Shown here in pieces: positions 57,931 to 64,000 of a stretch of DNA of 64,000 bases (position 1 is its first letter; every line of letters begins with the position of its first letter). The position numbers and the translations under genes were made by a program. A model generated the notes under the pieces. It did no database searches and was not told where the DNA came from. It saw only the letters and a list, made by a program, of their open reading frames with translations. This DNA comes from Sparassis latifolia (Eukaryota; Basidiomycota; Agaricomycetes; Polyporales; Sparassidaceae): NCBI GenBank assembly GCA_018466975.1, contig CM031561.1:1054001-1118000 (forward strand). The letters are read 5' to 3'.

Positions 57931-57961
57931 CTTAACTGATAACGCCGACTTAACTGATAAC
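57931..57961. repeat. Direct repeat CTTAACTGATAAC x2 upstream of NCS1
   Basis: CTTAACTGATAAC at 57931-57943 and 57949-57961 (18-bp period), about 90-115 bp upstream of the NCS1 start. GATAA is the core bound by GATA factors in fungi; both copies contain it. Confidence 0.7.
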
Positions 57962-58047
57962 CCCTCAAATATTCCGAGCATCCCTCCGCTTACACAGCTC
58001 CATCCACCCATCACGCACCCCCGCAACTAAGTGAAACATCAATCGTA

Positions 58048-58884
58048 ATGGGCAAGGCACAGAGTAAACTGTCACCGGAACAGCTAGCAGACCTCCAGAA
58101 ACACACCTATTGTGCGTACTTCATTCTCGTGTCCGATCCCGCAATTTATTGCAATTCCTCTAGTTGATAAGCGCGAGCTCCAACAATGGTCTCTTACGTT
58201 TTTCACTCACCGCGCTGCGTGATCCTTACCATATCTCCCGATCTGCAGGTACAAGGGCTTCCTGAAGGACTGCCCATCTGGTCAGCTAGACAAGGAAGAG
58301 TTTGGCCGAATATACAAGCAGTTCTTCCCATTTGGTGATCCTGGAGAGTTCGCCGACTATGTCTTCAATGTCTTCGATGAGAACAAGAACGGCACGATCG
58401 ACTTCAAAGAATTTATATGCGCGCTCAGCGTGACGAGCCGGGGAGATTGGATGAGAAACTGAGATGTAAGTTGCATGGTGCAATGATCACGGTCGGGCTG
58501 AACAATGCCTTGGTGCCCAGGGGCGTTCCAACTCTATGACATCGACGGAGACGGTTTCATAACGTACGCGGAAATGCTCCAGATTGTCCAGTCAATATAC
58601 AAGATGACCGGCCAAATGGTGAAGCTCCCAGTAGATGAGGATACACCCGAGAAGGCCAGTTTATCCTGCATCTGATCTGCGTGTTATTCATTTCTGTCGC
58701 AGCGAGTAGACAAGATCTTCAGGAATATGGACAGAGACAAGGATGCCAAGCTGACATACGACGAGTTCGTGGACGGTAGCAAACAGGACCCTACGATTGT
58801 ACAGGTGAGTACAACTTGTGCTACCTGTGTTTGAGCATCTGACAATCTGTTCAGGCATTATCACTGTACGATGGATTGGTATAG
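58048..58884 (+). CDS. NCS1: NCS1/frequenin calcium sensor, with a 1-bp frameshift
   Basis: An N-myristoylated EF-hand protein ([20 protein letters not shown], Gly2 myristoylation site) that in yeast activates the PI4-kinase Pik1. Blocks: [51 protein letters not shown]2 [15 protein letters not shown]3 [15 protein letters not shown] and EF4 [15 protein letters not shown], ending ALSLYDGLV. In the exon ending at 58465, the frame reads ALSVTSRG and then slips by one base. LDEKLRW is only recovered if one base is added in the GGGG run at 58440-58443. Without that, translation stops at a TGA in this exon. Everything else is intact. The fourth intron, after EDTPEK, starts GCCAGT, a GC donor. As with glutamine synthetase, a homopolymer sequencing error or a recent inactivating deletion are the two explanations. 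Confidence 0.92.
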
Positions 58885-59159
58885 CGTGAGCGTGAACATG
58901 ACCGCGGGGGCTATTCTCGCTCACGGTTCTCTCAGCCTCCGCAATGAGTAACTAGCTCTTCGTTGCCTGTACCACGGGTTCATGGAGTTGTTCGCGTCTC
59001 GTCCGTGTCCAACTCTGGTTGTAACATAGAGTGCGACTGTTGTATGGACTAGATTGTAGTGTTACTGCCGCATAGATGACAATTACCTTACCATAGCTAA
59101 ACACTCATCAGTTACTGGAAGACCGAACATTGTGTGATATGATCCAGAGCTTCATCCAT

Positions 59160-60251
59160 TCATAACATTACATCTGGCGATCTGCCGTATTTTGTGAGTA
59201 TCCTATCTTCCACGTCCTGCCCTATCCAGGCATACAAGCCCTCGGCAAACTGCAAGTTATCCCGCTCTGCTTTGAACAATTTGTTGAAGTCCTGCACCTG
59301 TGGACCTTGTGGGGCGGCAGTAGCAGCGAAGGGTGTCGTCATCTCTCGCGAGGAGTCGGCAGCTGAATTTTTATGATTCTGACTGAGTCAATTACATTGC
59401 AGAACGATTCAGGACTCACAATTATCACCGCCGAGGATAAGCCGATACAGGCCATTCAGGCCGAAGAAGTTCAGGAAGTACCACGAGAGCGATGATACCC
59501 ACCGAACATCCATGTCAGGTGTCTCAACTCCACGTTGAAGCATGGACTTGAATCCGAGAGTCAGAGGGAATGGCAACTTGACTACATGACATTTGTTGAG
59601 ATCATCCGTCTGCCAACGTCGAGAAATACACTCACTGAGGACGAACCCTTGGAAGAAGAAATTAATCCAGCCCATGATGACCATCTGAGGTACCATCATC
59701 ACCATCTGTGTCTTCATCCCAGACATCATGCCGTCCATCATTGCAGGGTCAGTAAGTGGGTTTGGCGGTGCAGGTGCTGCAGAGTCGCTCTTGGGAGGTC
59801 CGTCTTTGAGATATGTTCCCTCCTCGAAGGCTTGGGATAAGTGCTGCGAAATGGAGTGATAGTATGTCGGTGGTATAGGAGAATTCGCGGAAGTCGTCCG
59901 GAGTATCTGAGAGCGCGCTAAGGCGCGTCTTGCTCTGACGTTAGGGATGTAATGACCGAAAAAGTTATCCAGAAACGCACTGTTCGCGTATGGCAGCTCT
60001 TGGCAGCTTTTTTGGTGGGGATTGCAGCAAAAGCACAACATAGTGCCTCAGAATACCCACTAAAATCTTCCGTATTGATCAGCTCCGTTCACACCACGAC
60101 AGGAGGACGACAGCACACCATAACCACCGTAATTGGAAACAACACCCAATCACGGATTTGAGGATCGAGATACAAGGAAACTCTGGAATTTATACGCTGA
60201 CAAGGTTGAACAATTTCGGGGCAAAAAATACACGTACGCCGAGTTCGACAT
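59160..60251 (-). CDS. EMC3: ER membrane protein complex subunit 3
   Basis: Core catalytic-like subunit of the EMC insertase (Oxa1/YidC superfamily), which inserts tail-anchored and multipass proteins. It starts MSNSAVSLYLDPQIRDWVLF, then PITVVMILVGILRHYVVLLL, then QSPPKKLPRAAIREQ, all typical. The middle reads DPAMMDGMMSGMKTQMVMMV then PQMVIMGWINFFFQGFVL, the Met-rich substrate groove. VRWVSSLSWYFLNFFGLNGL then YRLILGGDN follows. The C-terminus is AERDNLQFAEGLYAWIGQDV then EDRILTKYG. Three spans plus a cytosolic coiled loop fit the family. About six introns. It shares a 133-bp divergent promoter with the ASCC3/SLH1 gene. Confidence 0.93.
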
Positions 60252-60384
60252 CTTCTTGGGCGTCGAACAAGCAGTCTGAGTGAGATGTGCGACGTTGAGA
60301 AGCGCCCGATGAGTAGACTGCACGCGTCAGTAGACGCGCGTACGTCCGCCTCCCTTCGTGCACTCACGTTACACGCATTCGTCC

Positions 60385-63300
60385 ATGCCTGGTCTTGCAG
60401 AACATCTGAATATTCTTGTGGGCTCACAGGAAGAATCCTCCATCGGCGATCTCCGATTTCTTGAAGAATGGACGAGGTCTGTCCAGCGTAATGTTTTGTG
60501 TTCGCCTCGGGTCTTCTGCTCATCTTCTTCGCAAGGAGGCGGACTCCTGAAGATGGTGAGGAATGCAAGTGATTTTTGCTGCCATAGTCAAACCAAATCT
60601 GCACGCGATAGATCAAAACTATAAGGACGATTTCGGCGGAGAAGGGGTGTGGGACTCTGTCCTCGATGTATACGCGGGGTCTTCAACACGCCAAGTTGCA
60701 CCCATAATGTCGAAACTTCTGCTGTGTGTACTTCTTCGACGAACGTCAATTACAGAGAAGTTCATTCGTTTATATAGTAAGCCAGATCCTATCCCGCTCT
60801 TACAGTCCATTCTTTCAACTTTGTCATCGACTCGTCCGAACGATATTATCTCTGAGGAACTAGCAGAGATGGTCGGTTTCGATAATATCGAACTTGTGAT
60901 GGATATCTTGTCAAATCGTCCGAGTGCTGTGAAAGAAGTGAGCCTTTGAGATCATACTTGAGCTGCTATTATGGAGTGATATGCGGTCTGAAAGGTTTCC
61001 AATTACCTTCAAGGAGGACAAGTTAACGAGACGTCTACTGAAGTCCATGGTGAGGATAAGTGTATTTTGTGGGAGATTTCACTCGTCACGCAGGAGACCA
61101 TAGGTCGCTCTGCACCTGTTGGACTTCTGGGAGTCAGTCTTGACCCGGAGGATGCCCGGAGACGGATGGAGTTGAAATTACGCGCTAATGCATCACGTCC
61201 TCTTTTCACTGGGACGATGGTGAGTGCTTGTGTAGCTTCTTGAGTTAGAACACTTAGGTCGCTGATGCTGTACCAGCAAGATGCCCCAGAGGTTCTGCCG
61301 CATATCTATACTTCGTCATCCATCGTTCAGACTAGCAGTATCCTATCCCAGTATGGAAGCAAGTACATGCTGCCACTCGGAACTACCAGACACGACTGCG
61401 AAGTCAGTAGCTCTGTTCGTCGAAGAAGTCGATACTTACTGCCCCTCACAGGACTACGAGGAAGTTATCCTTCCGCCTGCCAAAGCTGTTCCCCCTCGTG
61501 CAACCGAGCGATTAATAGCTGTCTCTGAACTCGACCCTCTGGCCAAAGGCTCCTTTCCTGCACGTGTCTTTGCTAGCGTCAAAATTGTAGTCACCTCATA
61601 GTTGTGTTACAGGGATATATCTCTTTAAACAGGATACAGTCCATTGTTTTTCCGACCGCCTACCAATCGAACGAGAATATGCTGGTTTGCGGTCAGTGTC
61701 ATCTTCACCTCCGTTGGCAGAGAAATTGAATAATAGCTAGCTCCTACTGGTGCTGTCCGTGCTTGCATTGTGTCCTTTGTTGGTGATGTTGACCTTTTAC
61801 GTTATGTTTTCCCTCAACAGGGTAAGACCGATGTGGCAATGTTAGCCATCCTCCGGGTCCTGGACCAACATCGGTCTGCTGCGCAACCCACCTTACCACT
61901 GGGTTTAACAATCTTGAGGGACGACTTCAAGATCATCTATGTGCAAGTATATGTCGTCAGTCTGCCTTTGTTCTGGAATTGAAGCCCTTTCTACTACAGT
62001 GCTCCCATGAAAGCTTTAGCCTCAGAGATCGTTCGAAAGCTAGGGAAACGCCTGCAGTGGCTTTCAATCCGTGTTCGGGAACTAACTGGTAGTTTCACCG
62101 GTGGCTATACCTCGTTTGAAGACTGACTGATTCATTCAGGCGATATGCAACTCACAAAAAGCGAGATTGCGGAGACACAAATTATCGTGACCACACCTGA
62201 AAAGTGGGATGTCGTAACAAGAAAGCCTACAGGTGAAGGAGAGTTGGCTTCGGTACGTGAGAAGGTTCCCAATATCCGTTTCTGAGATTCACATGAAACC
62301 TCCGCCCTCAGAAAGTGAGGTTGCTCGTCATTGATGAGGTGCATCTGTTGAACGACGAACGTGGAGCTGTAATTGAAACAATCGTTGCCCGTACCCTTCG
62401 ACAAGTGAGCCGTTCGACTATTGAAGGCCGGCTGGAGTGTAACCGTACTCTAGGTCGAGTCAAGTCAATCTGTGATTCGTATCGTCGGCCTCAGTGCAAC
62501 TCTTCCAAACTTCTTGGACGTAGCAGAGTTTTTATGGTGTGTTTTCTTGAGTGTTGTGGATTGTTCATCTCTCAACGTCATTTGCAGTGTATCACGTCAA
62601 ACCGGCTTGTTCTTCTTTGATTCTTCATTCAGGCCAGTTCCTCTAGAACAACATTTTATCGGTATAAGAGGAAAACCCGGCAGTTCACGATCACGAAAGA
62701 ATTTGGATCGTGTTACGTTCGAGAAGGTTGCAGATTTGGTGCGGGAAGGTCACCAAGTCATGGTTTTTGTCCACGCTAGGAAGGAGACGGTCAAAACTGC
62801 TCTTGCCCTAAAGGAAGCTGCTATGGCGGATGGGATCTTGGACGATTTCAGTTGTGAGGACCACCCTTCGTTCAGTAACTTCCGCAGAAGCATCTCGGAG
62901 TCCAGAAACAAAGAAATGAAGCAACTATTCGACAATGGGTTCGGTATACATCATGCAGGAATGCTGCGATCGGATCGGAACATGATGGAGAGAATGTTCG
63001 AAGCCAGAGCAATAAAGGTGAAGATGGACGTACGAGGCCGTCATCCGGTCGTGCTCATGACAATTGTGCTAGGTTTTGTGCTGCACTGCAACACTTGCGT
63101 GGGGAGTAAACCTGCCAGCACATGCAGGTCAGTTCTTTTCACATACGCTTTGCGCGCAACCTGATAGCCGATCCAGTCATCATCAAGGGAACTGAAGTGT
63201 ACGACAGCACCAAGGGGTCATTTGTCGATCTCTCTGTTCTCGATGTTTTGCAAGTCCTCGGTCGGGCAGGCAGACCGGGCATGGAGTCTAGTGGCGTTGG

Positions 63301-64000
63301 CTTCATTTGCACGACAGGAGATAAGCTTGCCCATTACTTGGATGCAGTGACCTCGCAAGTGAGAAAGTCATTAGTCGCTTAAACGTCAATCACTAACAAG
63401 ACTGTCCATGTAGAATCCCATTGAGTCTAAGTGCGTGCGGGAAAACTACCAGCTGTGTTGCTACTCATGTTGTCTTAGATTTACAGCCGGCATGATCGAT
63501 GCTTTGAATGCGGAGATCTCGCTTGGGACAGTGGCCAACGTACATGATGCTGTTCAGTGGCTAGGCTATACCTACCTGTTTGTTCGTATGCGCAAAAATC
63601 CCTTACAATATGGTGCGATAGCCTGTCATGTCGGCAACGTGTCAGTCTGACTTTACATCTATTAGGCCTTAGTCGTGAACAAGTCGCCGAAGATCCACAA
63701 TTGGGGAGCAAGCGCAACCAACTCGCGATTGAAGCAGCCAACAGACTTGCAGAGGCACGCATGATTACGTTCGACAAGCATACTGGCAGTTTCATGATCA
63801 CAGATCTTGGCCGTATTGCCGCGAAATATTATATCAGGCATACATCGGTTGAAACATTCAACAAGGAGTTCAGGCCTAAGATGACAGAAGCTGATGTGCT
63901 CAGGATGCTCAGTAAGAGTACGGAAGTGAGTGAAAGTTTCTCTTCATCTTTACATTAGCTTGACATGAAAACAGTTCGATCAAATCCAAGTCCGGGAGGC
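60385..64000 (+). CDS. SLH1: ASCC3/SLH1 Ski2-like RNA helicase, 5' part (runs off window)
   Basis: A large two-cassette helicase that, as part of the ASC-1/RQT complex, splits collided ribosomes. The window holds an N-terminal helical region ([32 protein letters not shown]), then [20 protein letters not shown], then the first cassette. Motif Q-like region FNRIQS is seen as [20 protein letters not shown], Walker A as [17 protein letters not shown] (split by an intron), then [32 protein letters not shown]-box [67 protein letters not shown] and motif [18 protein letters not shown] winged-helix and the start of the first Sec63 module follow ([30 protein letters not shown]). The second cassette should lie beyond 64000. 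The start is [11 protein letters not shown]. About 18 introns. Confidence 0.93.

Noticed and set aside
60089..60616. 175-codon minus-strand frame across the EMC3 first exons and ASCC3 start
   Set aside because: EMC3 and ASCC3 exons in other frames match known families; this frame does not.

Overview
This window is chromosomal DNA from a filamentous basidiomycete, most likely an Agaricomycete. Genes are densely packed on both strands. They are cut into short exons by many introns of about 50-60 bp. Almost every recognisable protein is a fungal or eukaryotic housekeeping gene. I see no bacterial operons, no CRISPR array and no rRNA or tRNA genes. Exon structures were read by eye from protein-family continuity and GT-AG (rarely GC-AG) junctions, so gene limits are start and stop codons and exact exon edges may be off by a few bases.

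Layout. 0-12 kb: RRN7 (Pol I initiation factor), an ERJ5-type ER J-protein, glutamine synthetase (with a one-base frameshift), VID27, a small conserved unknown protein, a BTB-domain protein and an Rpr2/Snm1-type RNase P/MRP subunit. 12-24 kb: SSD1, mitochondrial NAD-isocitrate dehydrogenase IDH2, the ESCRT-III subunit VPS24 and a Zn2Cys6 transcription factor. 24-29.4 kb: Mediator MED17, ribosomal protein L5 and an RBM42-like RRM protein. 29.4-32.9 kb: a gene-poor island with simple repeats and two well-bounded non-autonomous DNA elements, a 439-bp MITE with 8-bp target duplication and a 508-bp foldback element with 9-bp target duplication. 33-39.4 kb: aspartyl aminopeptidase, IMP4, ALG8 and VMA21. 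39.4-46 kb: a tentative TA-flanked MITE, then ribonucleotide reductase small subunit (RNR2), a decayed HNH-nuclease pseudogene and a second, divergent RNR2 paralogue in head-to-head orientation. 46-57 kb: DRG1/RBG1 GTPase, a KCH-family membrane protein, mitochondrial inner membrane peptidase IMP2, arginyltransferase ATE1, a PROPPIN (HSV2/WIPI-like) and a low-complexity Ser-rich protein. 58-64 kb: NCS1 calcium sensor (with a one-base frameshift), EMC3 and the first part of the ASCC3/SLH1 helicase, which runs off the window.

There is no pathway cluster; the genes are functionally mixed, as expected for fungal chromosomes. Several pairs share short divergent promoters (VID27/small gene, BTB/RPR2, DRG1/KCH, EMC3/ASCC3). 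ACGCGT motifs resembling MluI cell-cycle boxes occur upstream of RNR2, upstream of IDH2 and in the VID27/small-gene promoter. The most unusual signals are the nested foldback element, the RNR2 paralogue pair with contrasting promoters around a multiply broken HNH gene, and two single-base deletions in otherwise perfect, highly conserved genes. I did not find convincing evidence for a wholly new multi-gene system.
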